Shown: piece by piece, positions 9,027 to 18,635 of the stretch
Position numbering within the stretch: the stretch's first letter is position 1
Layout of the letters: the number at the start of each line of letters is the position of its first letter
Notes under the pieces: model-generated
What the model was told of the DNA's origin: nothing
Database searches by the model: none
The model's input: the letters and a program-made list of their open reading frames with translations, nothing else
NCBI RefSeq assembly: GCF_016937615.1
Contig: NZ_JAFHKI010000036.1
Span: 1 to 62,596, forward strand
Source: Pseudomonas lactucae
GTDB taxonomy: Bacteria > Pseudomonadota > Gammaproteobacteria > Pseudomonadales > Pseudomonadaceae
DNA: 62,596 bases
Direction: 5' to 3'
Made by a program: the position numbers and the translations under genes

Positions 9027-9403
9027 GCCTGACTCCCGCCAACGGCCACCAACATCACCCCCAGGGTGATCACCAACGTACCCAGCCAGCGCCGGCGGCT
9101 GACGGTTTCCCCCAGCACCACCTTGCCCACCAGTACCACCCCGCAATAGGCCAGCGCCGCCGCCGGAAACAACAGGCTCAACGGCGCACGGGACAGGGCT
9201 TCGAGCCAGACGAAAAATTCGATGACATAGGCGCCGATCCCGGCCCACAGCAACGGCGCATTAAACACCTGGCCCCAGAACGCATTCAGGCGAAAACCGC
9301 CTTCCAGCTCCGGCAAACGATCGAGACCCAGCTTGAAACACAGCTGGCCGATTACATCGAGGACGATGGAAAACGCCACCAGCAACACCACGGTCAGGCT
9401 CAC
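9023..9403 (-). CDS. SMR/EamA-type four-helix transporter, first subunit
   Basis: 126 residues, four hydrophobic helices. Helix 1 reads FSIVLDVIGQLCFKLGLD, where an Asp takes the place of the SMR glutamate; the partner gene keeps Glu. This difference between the two subunits is what is expected of a dedicated heterodimer. Its start overlaps the stop of the arginase-fold gene by four bases (9400-9403). It resembles ArnE/ArnF-like and MdtI/J-like proteins at the level of fold only, and the substrate is unknown. Confidence 0.75.
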   Translation of the reverse strand: MSLTVVLLVAFSIVLDVIGQLCFKLGLDRLPELEGGFRLNAFWGQVFNAPLLWAGIGAYVIEFFVWLEALSRAPLSLLFPAAALAYCGVVLVGKVVLGETVSRRRWLGTLVITLGVMLVAVGGSQA

Positions 9404-10320
9404 GGGAACAACTCCTCAAACAGCTCGATCAAGGCTTCATTGGTCGCGGCATTGCGCTGCAGATCCTCAGGGCTCCAACGCTCCGGCGGCGGCTGGTCGG
9501 ACTTGGCCTCCCAGCGTTTGAACGCGTTGCTGAACGCCGGCGTGGCGAACTCGCCGCACACATCGATGCCAATGATGCGCTTGTGCGCGGCCAACGCGCG
9601 CAGGGCTTGCAGCAAGTGGCTCAGACGCATGCCGCCCTGGTCCCAGTTGGTCGCCGCGTCTTCGCTGGCCAGCACGTCTTTGTCGATGGTGATCCAGATC
9701 GCCTCGGTGGGCAGGCTGGTGATCATCTGCTCAAGAAACGCCGTCCAATCCAACTGCGCCAGGTTGCGCCAGTGCAGGTGGTTTTCCTGCTGCTGATGAC
9801 CGGCGCCATCGCCGACCCTGCCCCACACTTTCGACGGCGGATGCTGCCAGGGAAACAGCTGCAATTGCCCGCGCTTGAGGGCACCGAGGTTGCCGCCGCG
9901 CAGTTGCGGGTTGTGCAAGTCATCACTGCACGGGCCAAGGGTGACGATGCGTTTGATCGCCGGCATCTTCAACGCGCGGTTGACCCATGAGCCACAGTGA
10001 CGCTTGGGCGCAAAGCGCACCCAGTCGGGGTGGTTGTCGAAGTGGATCAGGCTGATGGGCTCCTTGAGGTCGGCCAGAAACGCCGGGGTCAGGTGGTGAT
10101 AATCGCCGGAGCCGACAAACAGGATGTCCGGCCGCGCATCCGTGGGCCTGGGCCGTTTGGCCAAGCGTTCGGCAAAGCGCTTCCAGGTTTTTTCGGTGGA
10201 CCACAGGCGCAGCTTGGGGCCCAGGTCCAGCAGGTCGATGCGGGTGGCACGGCCACTGGCCAAGCGCCGGGCAATCGGCGCTTGGGCCGTGAGGCTGTGA
10301 TCGAGGTCAAGAATATTCAA
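9400..10320 (-). CDS. Arginase/ureohydrolase-fold protein
   Basis: 306 residues. GSGDYHH, the metal-binding IHFDNHPDW (D-x-H-x-D) and ITIDKDVL follow the order of the Mn-binding motifs in arginases and agmatinases, so the binuclear metal site is largely present; the family probably hydrolyses a C-N bond of a guanidino or related compound. The start is TTG at 10320, chosen because AGGGG (10330-10334 on the opposite strand) sits nine bases before it. It is first in a three-gene unit with two SMR subunits, with four-base overlaps throughout. True substrate unknown; arginine is not assured since the motifs deviate from classical arginase (SxDxDxxDP is missing). Confidence 0.7.
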   Translation of the reverse strand: MNILDLDHSLTAQAPIARRLASGRATRIDLLDLGPKLRLWSTEKTWKRFAERLAKRPRPTDARPDILFVGSGDYHHLTPAFLADLKEPISLIHFDNHPDWVRFAPKRHCGSWVNRALKMPAIKRIVTLGPCSDDLHNPQLRGGNLGALKRGQLQLFPWQHPPSKVWGRVGDGAGHQQQENHLHWRNLAQLDWTAFLEQMITSLPTEAIWITIDKDVLASEDAATNWDQGGMRLSHLLQALRALAAHKRIIGIDVCGEFATPAFSNAFKRWEAKSDQPPPERWSPEDLQRNAATNEALIELFEELFP

Positions 10321-10329
10321 GGCAGTGTT

Positions 10330-10347
10330 CCCCTAAGGCTTTAGGGG
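10330..10347 (-). promoter_or_regulatory. Hairpin enclosing the ribosome site of the arginase-fold gene
   Basis: The plus strand reads CCCCTAAggctTTAGGGG, a perfect 7-base stem with a 4-base loop. In the minus-strand transcript the 3' arm contains the Shine-Dalgarno AGGGG for the TTG start at 10320, so folding would hide it. It lacks a U-run and lies before the gene, so it is not a terminator. Confidence 0.5.
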
Positions 10348-10396
10348 GGCAATGCAAGGGACGGGCCAGCGCTTAACTCAAGGTCTGTGAGAAACA

Positions 10397-10428
10397 AATG
10401 TGGGAGGGGGCTTGCCCCCTCCCACATT
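10397..10428. repeat. REP palindrome
   Basis: aatgtgggagggggcttgcc is followed by its near-complete inverted copy ccctcccacatt. It sits just after the stop (10438) of the FrnE-like gene and before the arginase-fold gene, both on the minus strand. Confidence 0.8.
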
Positions 10429-10437
10429 GGAACAGCG

Positions 10438-11090
10438 TCAGGATCGGGATTCGTTGATGATCTGGCGAATCGCGCCCACGAACGCTTCAGCCGGCTGGCC
10501 ACCGCTCACCGCATATTGGTCGTTGAACACAATGGTCGGCACCGAGCTCACGCCACGGGAGATCCACAGCTGCTCCTGCTCGCGCACGTCGGCGGTGTAT
10601 TCATCCGAGGCCAGGATCGCGGCGGCGCGCTGGATATCCAGGCCGACGCTTTCGGCGATGATCGCCAGGGTGGCGTGGTCGGACGGGTCCTGGCCATCGC
10701 TGAAGTAGGCCTTGAACAGCGCCTCCTTGAGGTTGTACTGCAAGCCCTCCAAACCGGCCCAATGCAGCAGGCGGTGCGCGTCGAAGGTGTTGTAGATGCG
10801 GCTTTGGCCGTCGGTGCGGAACGCAAAGCCCAGCGCGGCGCCCATGTCACGGATGCGCGCACGGTTGGCCTGGGATTCTTCGGCGCTGGAGCCGTATTTT
10901 TCGGTGATGTGTTCGACGATGTTTTGACCGATGGCGGGCATGTTCGGGTTCAGTTCGAACGGCTGGAAATGAATCTCGCCTGCACCTCGGCGCCCAACTG
11001 GTCGAGGGCTTCGGTCAGGCCGCGCAGGCCGATGATGCACCAGGGGCAGGACACGTCGCTGACGAAATCGATTTTCAGGGGAGTACTCAT
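10438..11090 (-). CDS. DsbA family oxidoreductase, FrnE-like, frameshifted
   Basis: About 217 residues after repair. The N-terminus MSTPLKIDFVSDVSCPWC carries the thioredoxin-fold CPWC active site. The rest (HFQPFELNPNMP, then ALFKAYFSDGQDPSD, then GVSSVPTIVFNDQYAVSGGQ with the cis-Pro loop) is typical of FrnE-like cytoplasmic 2-hydroxychromene isomerase/DsbA relatives, which handle disulfides in oxidative stress. No signal peptide. The frame breaks near 10977, where VQA-EIHFQP has lost one base of a GG/CC pair; a sequencing error is likely. Start at 11090. Confidence 0.8.
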
Positions 11091-11143
11091 GATAGGCAAC
11101 CTCGTAGGCAAAATGTGCCGCAAAGGTTGCACCATACACCACC

Positions 11144-12163
11144 TCACAACAGCTTCGCAGGCACCACTTGATCAATCTGAGCCCAGTGCGCGGCATCTTC
11201 ACGATGGGCTTGCAGGTACGGCAACACCGCCATCAACAATGGTGCCTTGAACGCTTCCTGGAAACGATGGGCCATGCCGGGAATCAACTTCAACTGGCTG
11301 CCCTGGATATGCGCCGCCAGGTGCACGCCGTGCATCACCGGCAACAGCGGGTCGGCGGTGCCGTGCACCACCAGGGTCGGCACGCGCAGTTGGTTGAGCA
11401 GCGGCACGCGGCTGGGCTCGGCGAGGATCGCCATGATCTGGCGCTTCACACCGTCCGGGTTGAAGGCGCGGTCGTAGGACAGCGCCGCCTGATGCAGCAA
11501 CGCCTGGCGGTCGTCCTTTACCGTCGGGCTGCCGAGTGCGGCGAGCAAATCGGCCTGTTGTTCCAGGGCCACCTCACGGTTCGGCGCGCCGCGTCGCGAC
11601 AGCAACTGCACCAGCGCCGCGCTTGGTGCCGGCAGGCCTTCGGCGCCGGAGCTGGTCATGACCAGGGTAAGGCTCTCCACCCGCTGCGGCGCCATGGCCG
11701 CCAAGTGCTGGGCGATCATGCCGCCCATGCTCGCACCGAGCACGTGGAATTGCCGGATCTGCAGCGCATCCATCAACCCCAAGGCGTCATCGGCCATATC
11801 GGTCAGGGTGTAGGGCGCCGCCACCGGCAGGCCGAGCTTGTAGCGCAGCACTTCAAAGGTGAGATTGGCATTGGCCGGGGCCTGGCGCCAGGTGGACAGG
11901 CCGACGTCGCGGTTGTCATAGCGAATCACCCGAAAGCCTTGCTGGCACAGGGCAACCACCACCTCATCCGGCCAGTGAATCAACTGCCCGCCCAGGCCCA
12001 TCACCAGCAGCAACGCCGGATCGGACGCACGGCCGATGCTCTGGTAGGCGATGCTCACCGTTTCCAGGTCGACCGTTTGGGTCGGGACATTGACATCACA
12101 TCGAGACGCCGCAAAAGACGGCAGGCCGAACACAAGAGCGGCCAACAAAAGCAACACACGCAT
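11144..12163 (-). CDS. Exported alpha/beta hydrolase
   Basis: 339 residues from ATG 12163 ([20 protein letters not shown], a clear signal peptide). Triad: Ser in LGASMGGM, Asp in HGTADPLLP, His in GMAHRFQ. The oxyanion motif is [12 protein letters not shown]. It is probably periplasmic. It is divergent from metR, and the MetR box between them could control it. From memory, P. aeruginosa has a similar hydrolase (PA3586) between glpM and metR, which fits. A longer start at 12292 is possible but would bury the signal peptide. Confidence 0.8.
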   Translation of the reverse strand: MRVLLLLAALVFGLPSFAASRCDVNVPTQTVDLETVSIAYQSIGRASDPALLLVMGLGGQLIHWPDEVVVALCQQGFRVIRYDNRDVGLSTWRQAPANANLTFEVLRYKLGLPVAAPYTLTDMADDALGLMDALQIRQFHVLGASMGGMIAQHLAAMAPQRVESLTLVMTSSGAEGLPAPSAALVQLLSRRGAPNREVALEQQADLLAALGSPTVKDDRQALLHQAALSYDRAFNPDGVKRQIMAILAEPSRVPLLNQLRVPTLVVHGTADPLLPVMHGVHLAAHIQGSQLKLIPGMAHRFQEAFKAPLLMAVLPYLQAHREDAAHWAQIDQVVPAKLL

Positions 12164-12206
12164 GAAAAACACCAAAACGCAGAACCCCAGTAGAGCGCGA
12201 GTCTGA

Positions 12207-12219
12207 TGAAGTTTGTTCA
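12207..12219. promoter_or_regulatory. MetR-type binding site
   Basis: TGAAGTTTGTTCA fits the MetR consensus TGAAnnnnnTTCA exactly. It lies in the divergent hydrolase-metR intergenic region, 44 bases above the hydrolase ATG and 126 bases above the metR start, so autoregulation or control of the hydrolase is plausible. Confidence 0.6.
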
Positions 12220-12345
12220 AGCGCGCTGCCACAGTTCCATGACAGTTTGATGAAGTGTGCCCGGCGGTCATGGTCGACAGGCTTGGCAACATGAGACAAA
12301 CTCACGCTATCCGTTCTCATCACAAATTGTCTTCATGGAGAGCCC

Positions 12346-13262
12346 GTGCTCGAAATCCGCCACCTCAAAACCCTGCACGCCCTGCGCGAAGCCGACAGCC
12401 TGGTGGAAGCCGCCGAGCGCCTGCACCTGACGCAATCGGCACTGTCCCACCAGTTCAAGGAACTGGAAGAACGCCTGGGCATGCCGTTGTTCGTGCGCAA
12501 GACCAAGCCGCTGCGCTTTACCAGCGCCGGTTTGCGCCTGCTGCAACTGGCCGACGCTACCCTGCCGCTGCTGCGCGGAGCCGAGCGCGATATCGCGCGC
12601 CTGGCCGGCGGCACCGCCGGGCGTTTGCACATGGCGATCGAGTGCCACAGTTGCTTCCAATGGTTAATGCCGACCATCGACCAGTTCCGCGATGCCTGGC
12701 CCGAAGTCGAACTGGACCTGGCTTCGGGTTTTGCCTTCGCCCCGCTGCCGGCCCTGGCCCGAGGCGACCTCGACCTGGTGGTGACCTCCGACCCGCTGGA
12801 ACTGCCGGGCATCACCTATGTGCCGCTGTTTACCTACGAAGCCATGCTGGCCGTGGCCAACCAGCACGCACTGGCGCACAAGGCGTATATCGTGCCCGAG
12901 GACCTGCTCACCGAAACCCTGATCACCTACCCGGTGGAGCGTGACCGCCTGGACATCTTCACGCGCTTTCTGGAACCGGCTGATGTGGAACCCGCGCAGT
13001 GCGCACCTCGGAACTGACAGTGATGATGATGCAACTGGTGGCCAGCGGTCGCGGCGTATGCGGCATGCCGCATTGGGCGCTGCATGAATACAGCTCGCGC
13101 GGCTACGTGAAGGCCAAGCGCCTGGGCGAGAAAGGGCTGTTTGCGACGTTGTATGCAGGGATTCGCGCGGACATGCTGGATGCGCCGTACATGCGCGACT
13201 TTTTGCTGACGGCCAAGGACACATCGTTTTCGACATTGGATGGGGTGAGTGCGGTGCGCTGA
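12346..13262 (+). CDS. metR: LysR-type regulator MetR, frameshifted
   Basis: About 305 residues after repair. It starts MLEIRHLKTLHALREADSL, with the helix-turn-helix in AERLHLTQSALSHQFKELEE, which is characteristic of MetR, the homocysteine-responsive activator of methionine biosynthesis genes. The start is GTG 12346 after GGAG (12337-12340). The frame breaks at 12999/13000: ADVEPAQ should continue VRTSELTVMMMQLVASGRG, and one G of a GG pair is missing. The downstream part is fully conserved in character, so an assembly error is likely. A REP palindrome follows. Confidence 0.8.
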
Positions 13263-13292
13263 TCAACACAATGTCTGAATCATCGAGGACAA

Positions 13293-13323
13293 AATGTGGG
13301 AGGGCACAAGCCCCTCCCCCATT
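13293..13323. repeat. REP palindrome, slightly imperfect
   Basis: aatgtgggaggg and cccctcccccatt form an inverted repeat with a mismatch in the right arm. It lies between the converging metR and GNAT genes. Confidence 0.7.
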
Positions 13324-13328
13324 GCAGC

Positions 13329-13850
13329 TCAGTCGGCCTTGAGCTCGCGCCACATGTGGATCTTGTCGAAGTAATCCACCCCCACCCGCACCGCCAGCGG
13401 CTCCAGGCCGTACTGGATAAACCCGCAACGCCGATAGAGCGCAAACGCTGCGTCGTTGCCGGCGGTGACGGTCAGTTGAATCACCTTCAGGCGCGCCTGT
13501 TGACGCGCCTCGTCGAGCGCCGCCTCGACCAATTGGCGACCGAGGCCCAGGCGCTGATACGCCACATTTACGTACATGCCGAACAAGGTCACCTTGTGCC
13601 GCGCCTTTTCCCGGGGTTCGAAGGCCAGGCCGACGATACCCGCCAGCTCATCACCGGCAAACGCGCCGAGCAGCCGGTCCAGCGGGTTGTCCAGGCGTTT
13701 TTCCCACCAGCTCAACGGCATCGACGCGCGCTCGGCCACGCTGGAGGTGAAGGCCTGGGGATAACGCGCGTAGGCCTCGAGCATCAATGCCCGATAGGCC
13801 TCGGCGTCACTGGCCACCAGCACGCGTATGAACAGCGGCGGCGAGGGCAT
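13329..13850 (-). CDS. GNAT N-acetyltransferase
   Basis: 173 residues with the GNAT core: FGMYVNVAYQRLGLGRQLVEAAL holds the acetyl-CoA pyrophosphate loop (Q/RxxGxG/A as QRLGLG), followed by LTVTAGNDAAFALYRRCGF. Substrate unknown; RimI-like or small-molecule acetyltransferase. The start overlaps the NUDIX stop by one base (TGATG), so the two form a short operon. Confidence 0.8.
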   Translation of the reverse strand: MPSPPLFIRVLVASDAEAYRALMLEAYARYPQAFTSSVAERASMPLSWWEKRLDNPLDRLLGAFAGDELAGIVGLAFEPREKARHKVTLFGMYVNVAYQRLGLGRQLVEAALDEARQQARLKVIQLTVTAGNDAAFALYRRCGFIQYGLEPLAVRVGVDYFDKIHMWRELKAD

Positions 13851-14263
13851 CAGTCGCGAGCAACCAGCGATGCGCGGTAAAACGGCAGGACCCGGTCGCG
13901 CGTCAACGGCGCCAAGTGCAAACCGCCGTCACCGGCCGGATCGATCCAGCGTAGCTCTTCGATCTCGGCAGCCGCGCTTACCGCCACGTTGACGTGCACC
14001 TGGAACAACTCGGCCTGCACGGTGAAGCCCGGCTCGTTGGCCGCCGGCGCCGAAAACTGCCCGAGGTACACGGCGTGTTCCGGGTCGATATGCAGGTTCA
14101 GCTCCTCGTACAGTTCACGCGCCAGGGCCTGGGCAGGCTGTTCACCGGCGTCGATCTTGCCGCCCGGCTGCATGAAAGCCTGGGTGCCGCGCTTGCGTAC
14201 CAGCAACGTCTCGCCGAGGTTGTTGATCAAGACAGCGGCGGCGATGCGGATGGTCATGGACAT
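13850..14263 (-). CDS. NUDIX hydrolase
   Basis: 137 residues from ATG 14263 (MSMTIRIAAAVL). The NUDIX box reads GKIDAGEQPAQALARELYEE, close to the consensus Gx5Ex7REUxEExGU, so the Mg-binding glutamates are present. NUDIX enzymes hydrolyse nucleoside diphosphate derivatives; the substrate here is unknown. An alternative start at 14257 differs by two residues. Co-transcribed with the GNAT gene. Confidence 0.8.
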   Translation of the reverse strand: MSMTIRIAAAVLINNLGETLLVRKRGTQAFMQPGGKIDAGEQPAQALARELYEELNLHIDPEHAVYLGQFSAPAANEPGFTVQAELFQVHVNVAVSAAAEIEELRWIDPAGDGGLHLAPLTRDRVLPFYRASLVARD

Positions 14264-14436
14264 CGAATGAAACCTCGGGGGAAAGCGCGAAGGATCACAT
14301 GCCCAACGCCATCCGGCAATTTTGCCCGACATACATGCACCGCAATGTCGATTATCGCCAACCCTACACTCAAGACTCATCTTTAGCCGGGCACGCCGCT
14401 CCCACGGCGATGCTGCCCCTCGCATACGAGTCATCC

Positions 14437-17400
14437 ATGTACATTTCATCCTCACCCGCGCAACCGCAGCACCCGCGCCACGCCGACAGCGTCACACCCG
14501 CCGGCGTGCAGCCCATGACGCTGCCTGTCGTGCCGCTTGCCAACCAACCTGTCGACAAACAACAGGCGCAGCTTATTCGCGAACTTGCCAGGCTCAATGC
14601 CCAAACCGGCGACCTGCTCCTTGAGCAACCGAGCCTGGAGAGCCTCTATCAGCAGCAATTGGCGGCACTGTTTCCCGACTTGCACGGCACCATTGATCCG
14701 AACCAGATTTTTTACAGTCGCTACCGTGAAGATGAACAGGGGCAAAAACACCTGCTGAGCAGTGAGCCCCTCGCGGCCCTGCTGAACAGGCTACGGTTGC
14801 CGGACGCGGATGACTATCTGGCGCAAGCGCCAGGTGCCTTCTATCGGGAAGGGCGAACGCTGGAGCCGGACAAGCGCCTGTCCACCGCCCATCCGCCGCA
14901 AGCGTTGGCGCGCGTGCTGGAAAGGGCCTGCACGACAGAACTCCGAGCCTTCTGGCGGTATCGGGAGAACGGCCAACCCGACATCGAGCACCGGTTGATC
15001 GCCGTGCGGCGCCAGGTGCTGGCTCATCAGTTGGCATTGCACAGTCTTGATGGAGCGCTATCGCCCGCTGGGCGAACGCTGGCGGACACCGTGCTCAAGT
15101 ACCCGGATGCGGCGACGCGTGAACGCGTAGTGCCTGCCGACGGCCGCTGCGGCGTCTACCGGCTGACGCTGGACGAGGGCAGTCAATTTGCCGGGGCATT
15201 GATCCTCAGCGCCACGCCTGAAACGCCGCCCGTAGGCAGCGTGGTGCTCTATACCCCAGGGGAAGGCTTTGAGGAATATGAAAACCTGAACCGGTTAAAC
15301 GCAGCCGTCGCGGCGCGCCTGCGCAAGCGTGACCCGGCCGGCAAGCTGCTGGCTGATAGTTTGCCGACCAAGGCTCGCGCCGAGCTCGGTGAATCGCCCA
15401 TGATGGCCGCGGCCCCGTCGAGAATAGACACCGATGTGATTGCCAGCAGCGTCCGCTCACTGCGCACCTGGCAACACCACAATGTCCGCGAGGCGCTGCG
15501 CGGGGACACGCTGCCGGTGGCGGAGGCGCTGGATCTGGTCGCGGACCTGGCTCCGCAATTGGATGTCTGCCGGGCCCTGGCGGCACGCAATCTACGCCTG
15601 GTTCAAGCCCGCGAAGCCGATTGGTTGAGCGCCGCCGAGCCATCGGACCAAGCCCTTTACCGGCAGCGGCTACAGGCGATGGTCGACAGCAGCGAGACGC
15701 TCCTTCCCTTGCTTGAAAAAATCCCGACCCTGATTTCTTTCGCCGAAAGCGAAGTCGGCCAGGCGTTGAAGAAACTGAAGCCGGAATATGCCGATGTGGA
15801 CGTGGCGCCCTACAAGAGCCTGGTGAAGCTGCGCGTGACATCGTCCTTGCCCGTTACGGTGACAGGCTATCGCGACGAACACTTCGACACGGTCTATATC
15901 AGTGAAGACCCGGACATCGATATCCCGCAGTTCTTGCACACTCGACAGTTGACAAAAGGCACCTGGTCAACCCAATCCGTTGTGGACTTGCGCACCCTGG
16001 GCAGTTACGCCCGGCGCAATATCGAACCTCTGTCCATTCATGCACTGCACAGAACGATCACTGCCAGCGCCGACATTATCGACACCTCGGGACATAGCCA
16101 GGGCCGACTCGATGATGCAGCGTTGCGCACCCTCGCCCAAGAGGCCGACATCGGCAAAAAGTATGCTGAGCACCTGCGATCAGCCTTCTCGCAAGATGGC
16201 GAAGGACGCGAATTTTCCACGGCCTGGCAGCGTGCCAATGCGGCAAAAATGCACAAGGATGCCCTTGAAAGCCGATTGAATCCGGCTATTGAGGAGCTGT
16301 TCACCTTCAAGACACCAGGCAGTGGCTTTGACTGGATACAGACGATCACACACTACCCCGACTCGGTAACCCGTCCCAAGGTCGGTACGTTCGATATAGA
16401 GGCGCACTTGTTGGTGATGGGCAGCGGGCTTGAAGGGGGCCGGGGCGGACAGGTCATCAATGGCGTGCTGGTGATTGCGCGAAAAGGCACCAAAGCTGAC
16501 GGCGTCTGCGTCCTGTATACCCCGGATGCACCGGATAACGCACCATTCAGGGAACTGCCCCTGGGTCTTGTGCAACTGGACACACTGAAATCAAAACCCG
16601 AATGGCGCGCCTATTTCACGCGACGAATGGCCACCAGCGATACGCAAGAGCTTGAGCGGATCTTCACGGACATGCGCGGCGTGCACCGCTATACCTTGAC
16701 CCTCATCAGCAGTGATCTTCAGGCCTACCTGTATTCGGCGCAGCTGGGCTTTCAACTGGCGCACGCCGATTACCGCTCCAAGAGTAACGCCGACATCTCA
16801 CGAGAATCGGCGGTGAATGCCTTTATGTTCGGCGCCGAGGTTGTCGATGCGTTGGCCGATCTGTTGCCGGCCAAAAAGGCCCTGGCGTTTCTGTCGCGGG
16901 GCGTCGCCAAAGGGTCCCGCAGGCGCAACAGCTGGGGCGCGGTCTTCCAGCGCTGGTCAAAAAAGTCGATGGCGACCGCAAAATCGGCTTCGACATGGCC
17001 AAGCCTTCGATCCGGCCGCTGGAGCCGGTCTGGGTCGACGTCACCGCGTATCGCTTGCCCAAACATATTGATCCGCTCTTTGATGTCGAGGCATTTGCCG
17101 AAACGAACCATTACACGCTGTCGCGCAGCCTGGGCGCACCGAGTTTTATTGACGGGCGCAATCATCAATTTATCGCCATTGCGCAGACTGGCGGTCGCTA
17201 TTATTTGTATTCGTCCTATGTCGAAAAGGGCGCGCGCTATGTCAAACATCCGACCGCGAGTAAACCGGACTTTATGGTGGTGCCGGGAGACGCGAAAAGC
17301 TGGAAGCCGCGCTTTGACAGGACGACGCGGGGAGGAGGACAGGTGCTGGGCGCCCTGCGCACGCTTAGCGTCGAACAGCAGGTGGATGAAGACTTGATCA

Positions 17401-18608
17401 CGGCACTGCATGTTTATTTGTCGGACGAACAGATACGGCGTTATGGAGAGGAAGTGAAAAAAACGCTCCCTTTCGCGCAAAAACAACAACTGCTTGCTCA
17501 CGCTCGACAGCGCATGGGGCCTCATGTAGATGAAGCCACCTTTAGAGGTATGGTTGCACGCCAGGAAGGCTTGAGACGCCATCCGCCCGGCCCGTTACGC
17601 GACGTGTTGTTGACACTGAAGGCCGATGTGGATGTTCATCTCCACCTTCACAACACCACCCTGTCCATGGGACTCTCACCCACAGAGAAAGACAGTATCC
17701 TGGTCAAAATCAAAAGAATGATCGGAAAAGACAACTACCTTTTAAAAAGCATACAAAAATCAATCAGAATTACTGACCCTGATACCAACGCGCATTTTGT
17801 AGGTTATACGATCACCCAAAAACAATTTAAGAGCCTAGAGGCCTTTGAAAAAAAGTACGAAATTTCAAGCTTTTATCAAGAAAGCCTTAATGCATTTCTC
17901 GACGAAAAAGGACGACGGCACATTGTCAACAAAATTGCCTCAGACAATAACATTACACAGGAGGAGGCCTTGGAACGGCTTTTATCTGATAACAGTGTTA
18001 ACGAGACATTCAGAACATTTTGTGCGGTAAGGTTCAGAGAAAAGTTAAAGCAACTTGGCGTGGAATCCTATTCGGATGATTTTAAAAAATCCGGTATACC
18101 CTATATCGCGATATCACACATCAGACGAACCGGCAGCCCCCCCAGCGTAAAAACGGTCGACAGCCTGACAGTCGCCGAATTTGAGAAAAACATCCCGCAT
18201 TTCTCAACGCCTCTGGAATTGACCAGCCCCCAGGTCAAAACCAAAAAAATCGAAAAACCATCATCGGCGCCTGACTCTCCGGCACCTGCGCAACCCCTTG
18301 TTGCCCTGGAGGCAGCGCCCAACATCGTACGTATCGATGAACTGGCGGCCGCGCAAATCCCCCTGTTGCCGGACAACGCAAAAACCAAACTTGAGGAAAT
18401 CATCCAGGATATCGAAGCCGGTCGCGTGAGCCGCAAGAAGATTGGCAATTTTACCTATGTCGATTTGCCGCAACTGGACCCCGGTTCCGGCCGGGGTCGA
18501 TGGCGAGCGGCCTTCGAGAAAACCGGGAAAGCCGATGAAAAGGATATCTTCATCCTTCGCGGCATCATCGACTATCACGCCAGTAAGCTGAAAGCCTGGG
18601 GACTGTAG
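14437..18608 (+). CDS. Giant DUF6543 (dermonecrotic toxin domain) protein 1, frameshifted
   Basis: About 1390 residues after repair. Residues roughly 25-790 have the DUF6543 pattern of Pseudomonas 'dermonecrotic toxin domain' proteins (for example GALILSATPETPPVGSVVLY followed by TPGEGFEEYENLNRLN). A hydrophobic segment follows near residues 795-825 (FMFGAEVVDALADLLPAKKA), then a different C-terminal part. The frame breaks near 16916-16918 (a CCC run); the continuation is PQAQQLGRGLPALVKKVDGD. From about 17690 to 18180 the DNA is distinctly more AT-rich than its surroundings, and the last 60 residues (GRGRWRAAFEKTGK, IIDYHASKLKAWGL) form a compact Arg/Trp-rich end of unknown fold. There is no signal peptide. 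Start uncertain: 14299 and other in-frame ATGs exist. No adjacent immunity gene is evident. Confidence 0.7.
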
Positions 18609-18635
18609 ACGGCACGGGCGACCAGACCGTTACCG

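Noticed and set aside
12999..13262. Separate small gene after the first part of metR
   Set aside because: It is the C-terminal part of the MetR effector domain in the shifted frame; one missing base explains it.
16850..16995. Programmed frameshift in toxin 1
   Set aside because: No slippery heptamer with a downstream pseudoknot is evident, and nine other breaks of the same kind occur in unrelated genes.
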